From Hydractinia symbiolongicarpus (Eukaryota > Cnidaria > Hydrozoa > Anthoathecata > Hydractiniidae), in NCBI RefSeq assembly GCF_029227915.1, contig NC_079881.1, positions 4,464,001 through 4,528,000 on the forward strand: a DNA stretch of 64,000 bases. Direction: 5' to 3'. This document shows positions 50,401 to 61,529 of this stretch, in pieces. The translations under genes were made by a program, and so were the position numbers. The notes below the pieces were generated by a model that saw nothing but the letters and a program-made list of their open reading frames with translations, had not been told where the DNA came from and did no database searches. Within the stretch, counting starts at the first letter, position 1, and each line of letters opens with the position of its first letter.

Positions 50401-53400
50401 AACATGAAAAAACCTTACAGAACCTTGCTATGATTAATTTATAAAACCATGCTCTTCTTCAAATGTTTTTTTAAAGATTTATTTTGAATGAAAGAGTAGA
50501 GAATACTCAAAAAGAACAGCCATCTTTTTCGTAAACACAATTTCCGTTTTATGCTAGGAACTTCATTTAACAGTCCGTATGCTTTGTGAATATCTAATAC
50601 CGTTTCATATGTAGCGATACCTATATATATATGCTAACATAGAGTTTTTTGGCATAAGGGTATATATATTTATATCGTTATTAGCAGCGGGTTATATATT
50701 TACACCTTATGTGCGATTTCTATGAAGTACATCCCTAATCTTTTAGTTAAATTTTAGCGTACAGCCACGTCATAAGAAAGTGACCCGTGATTTCCGTGTC
50801 GTGGACTCACAGTTTTACTCACGCAAGGGAATTAATATATAAGACTAGCTGTTTCCCATGGAAGAATCCACTGTATTCCATTTAATTTATGTAGAAGATA
50901 TATGTCCATCAAAAAACAAACAATACAGCAGTGCGCATCTTACATCTGCATTATTATATAAATGACCAAAAAAATTAAAGGTTTTCAACAACTGCAGTAT
51001 TTATGTGACATTTAAAATCTAAATCTACTAAAATTACTTGCTCTGACCATCTGACAAATGCGAAAATTATTCGGAAAGAAGTTTCCAAAAGCATTTCAGC
51101 ATACATCTCACCCATAAAATTTAAATCACTCAAAACGCCACATATATACAAAAAAGCTGATCAATGTCAAACAGAAATCTCTCTCATTGTATATGTTAAA
51201 ATCAGTTAGTTTATTGCAAACCCTGCCAAAGGTTGACACACAATGTGAAAAATAAACAATAAATTGTGCCTCTGACAGAATTTTTTATCTAAGGTGTAAA
51301 AAAAGGGATTTGCAAGGACAAATTATAATGCAATAAAACATTTGATATATTGCATACAGTCCTTCCTCACCAAACTTTAGACAAAATGCCAACAAAATAA
51401 CGGTGTTTAAATCTAAAATTAATAAAGTCCTTTTAGCAATTTGCATGCTGTTTTACCATCAATAAAGTAAACAAAATTTCAAATCTCACATAGTATTCTG
51501 TCACAAATTTTCATAAAATATATATATAAGTAATAATGAGTCATGTTAAACAACAGCAATCAATCTGTATAAGTTCATTTTATGTCAATTTTTGCACCAA
51601 TTTTGCAACACAAAATACAAAATTCTAAATAATACTAAAATCTCTTATTTTGGTCCTTCGCATACCGAAAAGTTTAATCAAAATGTAAAAAATGAGAGGT
51701 AACCACAAAATCAAAGTTTGCAAAATTTAACTATTTCAGTACATATATCTACTGCATATGCCCTCTAAAACAATATTTTAATCCAAAATGCCAAAGAAAA
51801 ACAGTTTGCAACAAAAATCAGTTATTTCGATAATATTGCATACACTCTTTCCTCACAAAAGCTTCACAAACTGTAAAAAAAAATGGTTGTAGGGAGTGCT
51901 TCTGATTCAACAAAAAAAGTTTTTTTGACATATTGCATCTAGCCCTTACCCATTAAATCTTACACAAAATTTCCAAAACTATATACAATTTAGAACACAT
52001 CAAATTTAAATCGAGAAGGATCAGTCATTTCGATATATTGCACGGAGTCCTCCCCAGTAAGAATTTATACAAAATATAGAAAAACAAAGCTTGCAAGGTG
52101 TAAAATTGAATTCTTCTTCTGTGTATATATATATGGTCCTTCCTCGCAAAATTAACATAAAATGTCAAAAAAGTTCAGATATAACATCTAACACAACAAA
52201 AATCAGTTCTATCAGTATATGTCATGCCATTGTCTTCCACCAAATGTTCCCCTTAAAGTTTCACAGACACAGCCTGTAAATTAAAAACAACTAAGATCGG
52301 GTATTTTGGTCTATTTCATACCATTCTGTTCCAAATAACTTATAAAATGTAAAAATTGAGTGGTAAAACAGAAATGTCAAAAAGAAGAAAAAAATAGCTT
52401 ACAAAGAGTATAAAATTGAAATCAACAAAGTAGCTCTTTCGGTGTATTAAATATAAGCCATACGCACAAAAGTTTACACTAAATGTAAGAAAATGGTTGT
52501 GTTTAGTAATTCTAAATTAAGAAAAGTCAGTTCTTTTAGCATGCTGATTAAGGTTTTTGCCCACAATTTGAAACAAATTAAATTTACATTTTAAAAATAA
52601 GTAATTTCTGAACTTTATTTTCAGAATATTTGGAGGAAAAGAACTTCGCAAACCAAAAAAAACCCAGGAAAATGTTTAAAATTTTCAGGGTTAATAACGT
52701 TTGATGTGTTTTGTGGGAATATATATACTGGGAATCTTTAGTTTAAAGCTAGCATTAGCTAGCTACAGCAGCTAATAGCTAGTCACTTAAATATAAACTG
52801 GAGACTTAGCTAGGTATAAAGAACATGGCTACATATATATATATATTCCTAGCTAGCTAGCTAGTTGTTGGTGGTGGTTGGCTTTTTATGATGCTAGCTA
52901 TAAAACATGTCTGGCAACAATAATATAATCAAAAGTGAAAATAAAACATGAAAAAACCTTACAGAACCTTGCTATGATTAATTTATAAAACCATGCTCTT
53001 CTTCAAATGTTTTTTTAAAGATTTATTTTGAATGAAAGATTAGAGAATACTCAGAAAAAACAGCCATCTTTTTCGTAAACACAATTTCCGTTTTATGCTG
53101 GGAACTTTATTTAACAGTCCGTATGCTTTGTGAATATCTAATACCGTTTCATATGTAGCGATACCTATATATATATGCTAACATAGAGTTTTTTGGCATA
53201 AGGGTATATATATTTATATCGTTATTAGCAGCGGGTTATATATTTACACCTTATGTGCGATTTCTATGAAGTACATCCCTAATCTTTTTAGTTAAATTTT
53301 AGCGTACAGCCACGTCATAAGAAAGTGACCCGTGATTTCCGTGTCGTGGACTCACAGTTTTACTCACGCAAGGGAATTAATATATAAGATAATGGGTTAT

Positions 53401-55472
53401 GGTGTACAACGTAATTTTTAATAGCGATTTTGTATAAAGAAGAATTTCACGCTTAAATGAATTGTCAATCCGTTTTAATAATATTAGCTCTAGACATATA
53501 ATAAATAGTATCAGCAGATTCAAAATTCAATGATTATCTGGAATTAGATACTGAAGTTGCTAAATATGTACTGAAGAAGTTCTCTTTACATAGAAGTTAC
53601 AGGCTTATAAAAATTTTCAAGTACACGTGTTATTTTGGTCGCAGCTACTACCACCCCCTAGTTATCATATTCAACTATTTCTGTTTTTCACAAGGCTTTA
53701 GGACTAACTGACGAGGAATTATCAAGTAGAGAAATTCTTTCCATGGATATAGCATACGATGAATTAGCAGAAAAATATTACAAGAAGGAAGAGGTAAGCT
53801 ACTTTAGCTGTTGATTCCTACCATTGTTGCTGCTTGATAAAATAGTCATATTTGAAAGTAAAACAGAGCAAGAACGATGTCATTGGGGTTAAAAATCATA
53901 TATTTCGTGTACCGTCTATAATAATGTGTTCAAACTAGTTGCGTGTACCTTTAAGGTAGAACCCGTGCTATTATGTTCAGGATGCAGTGAATTTTTCTGG
54001 TATAATTAAATAAAGCGTGTATACCTTGTGTCACTTGGTAATTGCGGAAAATTTCAGTAGCTACCTTACTGTGGGCTTTACTGATTGTTTATCTAATGTA
54101 ATGAAAGACGAAGTGCTTTCAATAAGATTAGATTATTAAACTTGGGTTTGCAATAAGTATAATTTATAATAAAATTCCTCTCATAATACCTATTTTTCTT
54201 CTCTTTGCAGGACTGTAGGTATTTCAAATCTGAAAAAACAGATCGTGGTCCTCTGCAAGAAGGCTGGCGGGTGAGCCTTTTTTTTTAATAAAAGCAAGCA
54301 TCCGGTTGTCACAAGTCCACTTTTTTTGTTGAACTTAAAATCATTTTCAATGTTTTTTTTAATTTTTTCACCCGCTTTAGTGATTTAAAGTTATCGTGTT
54401 AAAAAAGCCTTAAATTTGTTAAACTAAACCCTTCTTTAATGCTATCTTCTTAAATTTGGGTTGAAAAATACTTCCAAAACACCTCCAATCATCTGTTCAC
54501 ATTGGTTCCAAAACTCCTTCGATTACCTCTTCATATTTTTTTCTACTCATCCTGTTATAAAGTCAAGTAGACAGGTTCGCGAGACAAATAGTTTCGATAC
54601 GAACTAAAAGGCATGAGTAAGTAATTGTATTTCTTCATCTGGTTTAGATGAGCACCCAGCCGATCATGTGTTCGTATAAACTGGTTAAAATTGAATTTAA
54701 TGTTTGGGGACTAGCATATAGAGTAGAAAGTTACGTACATTCGGTAAGACATTTTTTTTAAAAAAATAAATATGTATAGACGTGTAACAACAGCATCAAA
54801 TACATCACTGGTGTATTTCCAACCTAGTTTTGTTCATTGGTGTTGTTATTTTTTAAAAGTGATGGTTGGAAAAAATACTTTGAAACTAAGGTGGTTATCT
54901 GGACTGTGACTTATATATTTTCTTTGTACTTGTTAGACTCTGCAATTTTAGGTTTGGCTAGATTTTGCCCATCTTTCCTTTTTTTTCTCACTGTTGTTCT
55001 TTGCATAGTATTTTACCTTGTTTTCTCTTATCTATCAACTTTTGTAATCATCCGACACTCGACTCTCTGATTTTTTTAAGGCGGTTAAGGATATATTACT
55101 AGCTGGACACAGACAAGCATTTGCGTGGATCGATCAGTGGTATGGTAAGTGTCACACATTTGTCTTTGTATGGTTACTTATTTATTGATTAATCAGTTTT
55201 GTCGGTCGCTCGCTCGCTCGGTCGATCGAACTGATTATTTTGTGTTTTAAAGTGAGTGTACCGTAAATGACCTTAGTTGTTGGAATGCGCCCAGTAACCG
55301 AATTGAGCGCCCAACGGGTGGAAGTGGGCGTCATGTGTGTTGTTTCTATCTTTCAACTACCATTTTGGTGATATTTCTAGATATGACGTTGGACGATGTT
55401 CGAAATTACGAGAAAGATATTCAAGAAAAAACTAATGAAAAAGTGTTAGGTGTAATTGAAAGTAAAAGCTGA
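44426..55472 (+). CDS. PITPNC1: Gene B: cytosolic phosphatidylinositol transfer protein, PITPNC1/RdgB-beta type
   Basis: Complete nine-exon gene: 44426-44476, 45510-45658, 47225-47321, 48130-48201, 53695-53793, 54211-54270, 54648-54743, 55081-55144, 55381-55472. All introns are GT-AG with matching phases, giving 259 residues. The family binds one phospholipid (PtdIns or phosphatidic acid) in a START-like cavity and moves it between membranes in the cytosol. Motifs: 'KEYRICMPLTVDEYRIGQLY' (5-24), 'GEGVEVVRNEP' (37-47), Thr59 and Lys61 at the positions that bind the inositol phosphate in this family, Asn89 in 'EKASNYYPYT', 'KSEKTDRGPL' (162-171), 'MCSYKLVKIEFNVWGL' (183-198), 'GHRQAFAWIDQWY' (217-229). 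Text is closest to PITPNC1 rather than PITPNA/B. It ends soon after the PITP fold and lacks the 14-3-3-binding tail of the long vertebrate form. The usual Trp before Asn89 is Ser. Intron 4 holds two Helitrons. Confidence 0.93.
45240..45456 (+). pseudogene. LINE reverse transcriptase 3' end relic, in gene B intron 1
   Basis: The frame reads 'NWVRKCRDLIVPWAKPRGRS', 'RKTWQEVIRTDL', 'RSDWKRVI' and 'RPTHASIENGR' before TAA. This is the C-terminal signature of many non-LTR retrotransposon polymerases, where a GRPRKTW block is followed by R..W and a final NGR/KGR. Only the last 70 or so codons remain, followed by TGATGATGATA, a typical short tail. 5' truncation is normal for LINEs. Confidence 0.65.
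46053..46427. mobile_element. MITE with CAGGGCTTCCACCGA ends, in gene B intron 2
   Basis: CAGGGCTTCCACCGA at the left is matched by TCGGTGGAAACCCTG at the right, 14 of 15 bases inverted. Inside each arm 'AGTCAGGGAAAGTCAGG' and 'AGTCAGGGAATTT' occur several times, all on the same strand. No transposase. Target duplication is not clear. Confidence 0.65.
47675..47965 (-). mobile_element. tRNA-derived SINE (family 1), reverse copy
   Basis: Minus strand begins 'AATGGTTGATGGTGTAGTGG' with an A-box-like 'GTGTAGTGGTAGCGC', continues 'CTTGTAATCATAAGG', and has B box 'GGTTCAAGTCCCC'. It then shares 'GCTATACGTATCCCTAG' and the TTACTTAC tail with the copy at 22725. Lies in gene B intron 3. An apparent frame at 47819-48001 is part of it. 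Confidence 0.65.
48280..50844 (-). mobile_element. Non-autonomous Helitron, dimer unit 1
   Basis: On the minus strand it starts 'TCTTATATATTAATTCCC' and ends with a hairpin GTGGA-TTCT-TCCAC, then 'GGGAAACAGCTAG', followed by host T. The + strand junction is A|CTAG. Length 2565 bases. No helicase or replication-initiator frame exists; the interior is degenerate repeats. It lies antisense in gene B intron 4. Confidence 0.85.
50845..53389 (-). mobile_element. Non-autonomous Helitron, dimer unit 2
   Basis: Near-identical to the preceding unit over its whole length (2545 bases), beginning at the very next base with CTAG and ending 'TATATAAGA' before host T. Differences are scattered substitutions and small indels, such as absence of 'CGGTCTCCCAC' after 51660 relative to 49105 and a shorter TA run near 52840. 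The hairpin has one change (CCATGGA). Confidence 0.85.
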
Positions 55473-55559
55473 AAGGTATCAATGGAGGAGATCTGTTCAC
55501 GTTGAGTGTCATGCACGATCAACCAAGCTATAGTGTACAACTGCATATAACAACATAAC

Positions 55560-56850
55560 GAATTAATAGATACGCTAAAACAATCTCAGGAGGAGAGTGT
55601 AAATACGAAGCGGTATGTGAGTTGTATTCGCCTAGTTAATAATCATACTAAAAACTGTTTTGATAATTCTATTGGTTTATAATTTAGAATATATTTTAAT
55701 TTTATTTTTTGCACTATTATATTTAAACATGTTGAAAATATTCGCATAAAATTTTGAAGTTTTAACTGATAATAATCTTTGACTACCCGTTCACAATGTT
55801 AGTATTGTGTATAAGTAGAACAAAAGGGAGAAAGGTCTAGTCATAACAACGCAACCCCAAAAGTGACTTGTTTATAAAATATCGTCCTTGGTCAAATACT
55901 CATCAAATATTTCAAAAAACATTTAAAGTGAGTCTATTGAATTCTCTTTTTTTGACCGAATTGTGAAACAAATAGTGAAAGCAAACTGAAATTCTTTATA
56001 GAAAACTTTTTAGTTGATAAAACATGACCAGGTTGTGTTCACTGCGGATAGCGTTCGTATCTCAGGATTTTTTGAACGGTAATTAAAGTATTTTTTGGTG
56101 AAGTTTATAAAATTTTAGGATAACATTTTGTGCCATATATTATAACATAAACATGTTTTATAAGCACTATTTATCTGCGATTGCAAATAGAAATATTATT
56201 TTCACGTACACGTATGTTGCTCTTGCTGTTTATAAGCTGAGATTTATTAAAGACTGGGTACTACAATCCTGGTAAAATGGCAAGACACGCAATCTCGCAG
56301 TTTGCCACCACAAGTAATTGTGTAGGCTATTTTTATATTAGACTCACGCATCTTGAACGTGTCTAAGTTCAATAGTCAATGTGCAGAGTGGTCTTAGCAC
56401 TTCGGATATTTGGTTAAGTCTAAACTCCTAAAATGTAATTGTTGCTGACGTCAGCATGGCAGATTTTCACGAATTTCGTGGGCCCTGACGTAAATTATTT
56501 CGGTGTGCTGGCGTGCTAGAGAACGTGACTAGCAACTTTCGAAGGCTGTCTGCCTGGCCTACGTGTGTGCAAAAGTAGCAACTTTGCGGCCTGCCGGCTG
56601 CAGAGCATTGACTGTTTGACAGTTTTATTCATATTTTAAAAATGAGGGGGCAAATGCCTTTGTCTTAATATTTTTGCCAACATTATAAATTACTAGATCA
56701 TTTCACTACTGGTCGATAATTCAATTTTTCATACAGCATTGCAAACATCTCGCTAATTGCATGAGAGACAGACTGACGTAGACGGGCATTTTAATGTAGG
56801 TCCTTGTGTAGTCTTCTTACGCTGATACTCTTTGACGTAACTTTTTCGTT
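55560..56850. other. Downstream of gene B, nothing recognised
   Basis: 3' UTR of gene B and intergenic sequence. No exon-like frames. Confidence 0.4.
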
Positions 56851-56852
56851 TG

Positions 56853-56853
<1 letters not shown>

Positions 56854-56893
<40 letters not shown>

Positions 56894-56900
56894 TATTTGA
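56854..56900. repeat. (ATT)n microsatellite
   Basis: A run of about 14 TTA/ATT units with one interruption near its end. It encodes an Ile run in a spurious minus frame. Confidence 0.9.
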
Positions 56901-57416
56901 ATATCTCCACTGTCATCTGTCTCTGTATTCGAAAGTGGAAGAAAAGCAGAATTAATATATTTAAATGATGACAACGAAGATGTAAATAAGTTTTAAGTAG
57001 ATGAATAAAAAAATGTCTGCTTTTGGAGATTATACTTAACTGGAATTTTCGCACCGGACCGAATAAAATGGCTGTTTCTTTCTTTGGGATTGTCCTTTTT
57101 TTACGCTGGCTGTATATTCTTCTTATGCCCTATATTTTACTGCGCGGTAGTTAATGACCTACTGCCCAGTAGAATTCTACTACGCAGTAGATCACGACCA
57201 CTTGAAACCAAAACTAAATATAAGCTGATCTAATAACAGCTATAATCTATCGTTTTAAAAATATAGTTAACCTTTTTAGGTCATAAGAGAGTTTTATTTA
57301 TTGGAACTCTAAAGACTTTAGCTGCTATTTTTTTCACAGTAGAAGAAACTAATCAAATTCTTGTCTCGCTTTTTGTTTTTCTTGCTCCCCCTAACGTCAC
57401 TCCCTTTTTGACTTCG

Positions 57417-57992
57417 TCAGCAGTGTCTGTTACCACGCTGGAACAACATGTCGACATATAAAAAGAAATTGCTTAAACCATTAAGACCAGGAAATATGCA
57501 ATTAGCGAATAGGTGGTATGGTTTGGTGCGTGTGACTATCGAAAAGAGACCAAACCTTAAGATGATATGACAAAATTTAACGACATTGGCACGATCAGTG
57601 ATGACGTCGTGTGATAACAAGCAATAAAGCAATCTTGTTCCCAGATCATTTTGCCTTGTTGATGAAGTTGATAGCGGCGAAAAGTTGGTCACTCTGTAAT
57701 AATGGCTCAGGGGCCAAAAGATCTTGGGGATGAGCTTAGTAAAAAGCCTCGACCACTGCACAGAGTCGATGCAAAACCTATGTTTAATTTTTGATATGAT
57801 TATTGAGCGAGAGGACATTATATTTATATATCTTCTTAGAACAAACGCTTGTAGGATTAGTTTCAGATAAAAAAAGATCGAGACCAACACGTTTGAGAGC
57901 AAAGGATATGGTGTCGTTAACATCAAATAGGCCTGCGGACGAATAAAATCATGAAAATGCAAAGCAAATTTAACTTCACAGTTGGTAAACAT
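57417..57992 (-). other. Long open frame of unknown status
   Basis: A 191-codon minus-strand frame from ATG to stop, the longest non-repeat frame in the window. It is rich in Phe, Leu, Ile and Ser, with no recognisable domain, no clear signal peptide and no conserved-looking motif. Splice sites bounding it were not evident. It may be a chance frame in a stretch poor in minus-strand stops, or a relic. Real coding function is not supported. Confidence 0.2.
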
Positions 57993-58326
57993 TCGGTCGC
58001 CACTGACAAAAAATAAAAGCTTAGTGAAGATTTAGAATTTACTTTTCGTTATTGTGATGTATGTTTGCTTGTCTTCTTTCAAGCTGTTTTTCTGTGCATC
58101 CGTAATCTTGTCTCAAAAAACGCGATGGTAAACAAACGTTGATATAAAAAGTAGATATTAGAAGAATAAAATTAGTTTGAAAAGTTTTCGGTGGCTTAGA
58201 ATTTTTATAAAACAGATATCGTGATTGAAAAAGTGGTAAATGTAGTACTTGAATGTTGAGGTAATAGATAATTTTATTTAAATCTTCATTTTGTTTCATT
58301 TAAAATATTGGAAGATCCTGATTTGT

Positions 58327-58468
58327 GCGATATTAAAATACCCGTATTCGTCTTTTTTTCTGTCTGTCACGCAAAATGGTAACTTAGCTACGCGAGTAGC
58401 GAGGCGCACGCAATGCGGTATAAAAAGGATGGGCAAAACCATGGATTTTTCCACGGGCTAACGACTAG
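58327..58468 (+). mobile_element. Short non-autonomous Helitron
   Basis: Ends with hairpin TGGA-TTTT-TCCA in 'ATGGATTTTTCCACGG', then 'GCTAACGACTAG' and host T, as in the other Helitron termini of the window. 'ATATTAAAATACCCGTATTC' followed by 'GTCTGTCACGCAAAATGGT' looks like the 5' part, making an element of about 140 bases, but the exact TC start is uncertain. Confidence 0.6.
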
Positions 58469-59774
58469 TGTTCTTAATAACAAGAAAACAACCTTAGAAT
58501 TTAGACCTCCTTTATTCTTATTGATGGAACTTTTTGTCGAAATTGTTTTTGAGAAAATCCAACGTTGTTCCGATTGCAATTGACCTGAAAATGAGAAACT
58601 TAGGTATTTTTGTTCCAGACGCAGCTCCATATTTGTGTTCTTGACCAACCTCGCCAGTATGAATACAATCTTGCTGTAGTTTTTTTTTGGTGGGAGAAAA
58701 ACAGTCAAAAGCAAAAACAATCATCATTAGCTTCACAGAGAATTTATATGTTGGTTTGTTTTTACTTTAGACTAGAAATATTTTGCAACCATAGATTGGA
58801 ACCTTCATTGTTCTTATTTCTATCTTATTTTTCTCAACAAAATTTGATGCTCACGTTCTTACAAAATTGTTCTTATAAAATAATCGTCCTGGTAAGCTTG
58901 ATTCTAACATAACTCTGGGATTGTGGGGGCATAAAAAATGTCAGCAAAAATGCATGTTTTGAAATGCTTGTGTGTGTTGTATTGGACCTAATGAATATTG
59001 TTAGGCTTCTTTCTTTTCGCAACATAAAAATTTACAGTGTTTTAGCTGTAAACTCGCAAACTATCTCGACTCGCAAGTGAAACAAAAAGTTTTTCGGATA
59101 TGAAAAAGGGTAAGCCTAGATAATTAAATTTTTTCGAGAATATCAAACTTAGTTTCCCTCAAACGAAAGCTCAAAGCATATCACTGTCAGAGCAAAACCC
59201 CAAAAATTCAAATCCACCTCATAGCAAACCACGAATACAATCAACCAATAAGCACAAAGTCGGCGTGGTCACATCTTACCCTCTTAAATAATATAAGAGT
59301 TAATTATGTTCACGCTCAAAACAAAGGATTGAAAAATAGAATTAACCAAACAATAAACGCAATAAATATTCTGACTGCGGAAGAATTTTTTTTAAACCCA
59401 GCGTAATTTCTCCCCACCTTAACTCCTCCGATTTTCTGGAGGTGAGAATAAGTATGTTGGATCTTCTGGCTAGGGTAAGGTTAGAAAAACAAACAGCGAA
59501 CTACTTTATCGGTTAAAATTTCGTCAGTCGGAATTTTTCGTCGGTTATAAAATTTCGCCGGTGAAAAGTGACGAAATTTTTCTGAAAAAGTGATCGACGA
59601 CGACGAAAAGTTTTAACCCTCTTTCAGAAGAAAACAGTTCTTTAGTTTTTTTACTTATATTTGACAAAATAAATGCTAATCAATAATAATACAAGTGTTT
59701 TTCTTCATTTTCAAGACATTCTTCGCTTTCTACTTTCTAGTGCCTCAGTACTAGTACTTTCTATTTCAAAATCA

Positions 59775-59990
59775 CTCTCGTCAAGAGCTTTCGTCGTTAT
59801 GAATAATGTCACGAATATGTTCCAACCCTTAGACATCAGCATCAATCAGTCTGCCAAAACATTCATTTCACATAAGCGTAACACCTGGTACGCTGATAGA
59901 GTAAGTAAGCAGTTGTCAAACGGAGCTGCACCTGGTGATGTCAAAGTCTCTCTCAAGTTAAGTGATTTCGACACTTTTCACCGACGATTT
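59775..59990 (+). pseudogene. pogo-like DDE transposase fragment
   Basis: Inside an open frame running 59673-60185, the segment 'NNVTNMFQPLDISINQSAK' is the conserved block after the second catalytic residue (N.T...QPLD...N). It is followed by 'NTWYADRVSKQLSNG' and 'DVKVSLKLS', the usual continuation. The residues before and after do not look like transposase. The catalytic core is absent, so this is a relic. Confidence 0.65.
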
Positions 59991-61086
59991 TTACCGATAA
60001 GCAAACGAAGAGAGATGGTCTTCTTCTTCTATCAAAAAGAAGAGGCAATATCTTTGGGAACAATGGCGTGGGGTAGACCTAATAGTTGTTATGGTAGGTT
60101 TATTAGTGGAAAAAAATTTGGATTAAACATAACCTTAATCTCAAGACCTGTGATACTTTATGCATATCGGAAGGCGAGACAATAAGCGCAGCGCTGATGG
60201 TAGACAAAAAGTCCAGAACGAGTTTGGATTACACATGCCATATCTCACAGTTAGTGAACGGAATGAATGGGAGATTAAGCATTTTTCTGTTATCCTTAAG
60301 TTTAACAGCCTACTGTTGAACTGTGACGCAAAGAGATTGTTTTGAACTTGTTGGTGGTCTGCATTTTCTAAGCACAAATCAGACGTTTAACAAATTAAAT
60401 TTGAAATGAGGCTAGCTTTTCTTATTACACTAACGAAAATTTGTTTTCTGGATTGTTCTTATTTATGACAAAATTTAGAATCAGGAGGTTGTTAGATTTA
60501 AGTGTGCAATCGGTCTTAATTTTCTGCAAAATCTGAAGCTGGTATACTTATATGTTCTTATAAAGTAATAATTTAGTTCAGTACGCTAATTTTACTGAAT
60601 GAGAATACCACGTGAAATTTATATCACTGTATTTACAGGGCACGAGAAAAATCAAAGTTGCCAATTATGGCAGTAGCAACTCGCAACATGTGACATATAA
60701 ATTCATACTAGATAAGCTTCGAGTTTAGCTACATAGTTCATATCCTCATTTGTTTTCTGTTGTGAATATTCTTTCAATAAATCTTCGAGCTTCTTTGTTT
60801 CGTCTCCGTATCGGATGACAGGAGGGATGCGGTACAGGCCAAGACAACTGTTTGACGTCAGGAAATTTGAGCAGAAGTGTTTGTAACTTTAACAGTGGTT
60901 TCCAGGCCTTAACACGCTCTGCAATCAAAAAATGCAGTTTTTGATATTTAGCTTAAACTCATAAAGAAACTTCCTTCCACTCTTTTCTAAGACTATAATA
61001 TAAAGTAAAAGACAAAATCCCCATGGCAACTCCCAACACCAATTGCTTTACCTGGTTAAAAAAAGGAGATAACAACTTCGATTGCT

Positions 61087-61529
61087 CAGTCACCGTCAAT
61101 TTTCCTTAAGAAACTCTGATAGAAAGCTTTCTACGATTCTCTCTAATTCAAACGGTTTTCCAGTCCCTTCAACACGATTCTCTCCTTAATTCGGATTTAA
61201 GTGTGTAAACAGGGCTTTCACAAATTCACATTACGCCACTTTTGGTGTCGCCCTGAGAAAAGCACTTGGTGATGCAACTCCTATTGTCGAAAGAGATCGT
61301 CTCTCCAATGTAAAACAATCAAATATTTAACAGTTTTTCAAATAGAATTTCTTTTTTGTGTGAACTTGATTTCTTGATTTTGAATTTACCGTAATTTCTT
61401 TCTGAAATTTACATTTTCACTCTCCGAAGCTAAAAGTTCGAATTAAAGAGATTTTCTATAATTCAAATATGTTTATAATTCGAACAAAAATTTATCCCCG
61501 TGGGAATTCAAATTAGGGAGAGTCAACTG
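61087..61529 (+). pseudogene. pogo/Tigger internal-deletion relic
   Basis: The right end reads (complement) CAGTTGACTCTCCCTAATTT with TA after it, a pogo-type terminus. A poorer left partner begins CAGTCACCGTCAATTTTCC. Between them, 61214-61330 encodes 'ATFGVALRKALGDATPIVER' and 'LSNVKQSNI' before TAA, the C-terminal tail typical of Tigger-like transposases. Everything upstream of this tail is deleted. Confidence 0.6.

Noticed and set aside
60746-60928. 60-codon minus frame with a basic 'PIRRRNKEARRF' segment
   Set aside because: Somewhat protein-like, but no family, exon borders or neighbours support it.
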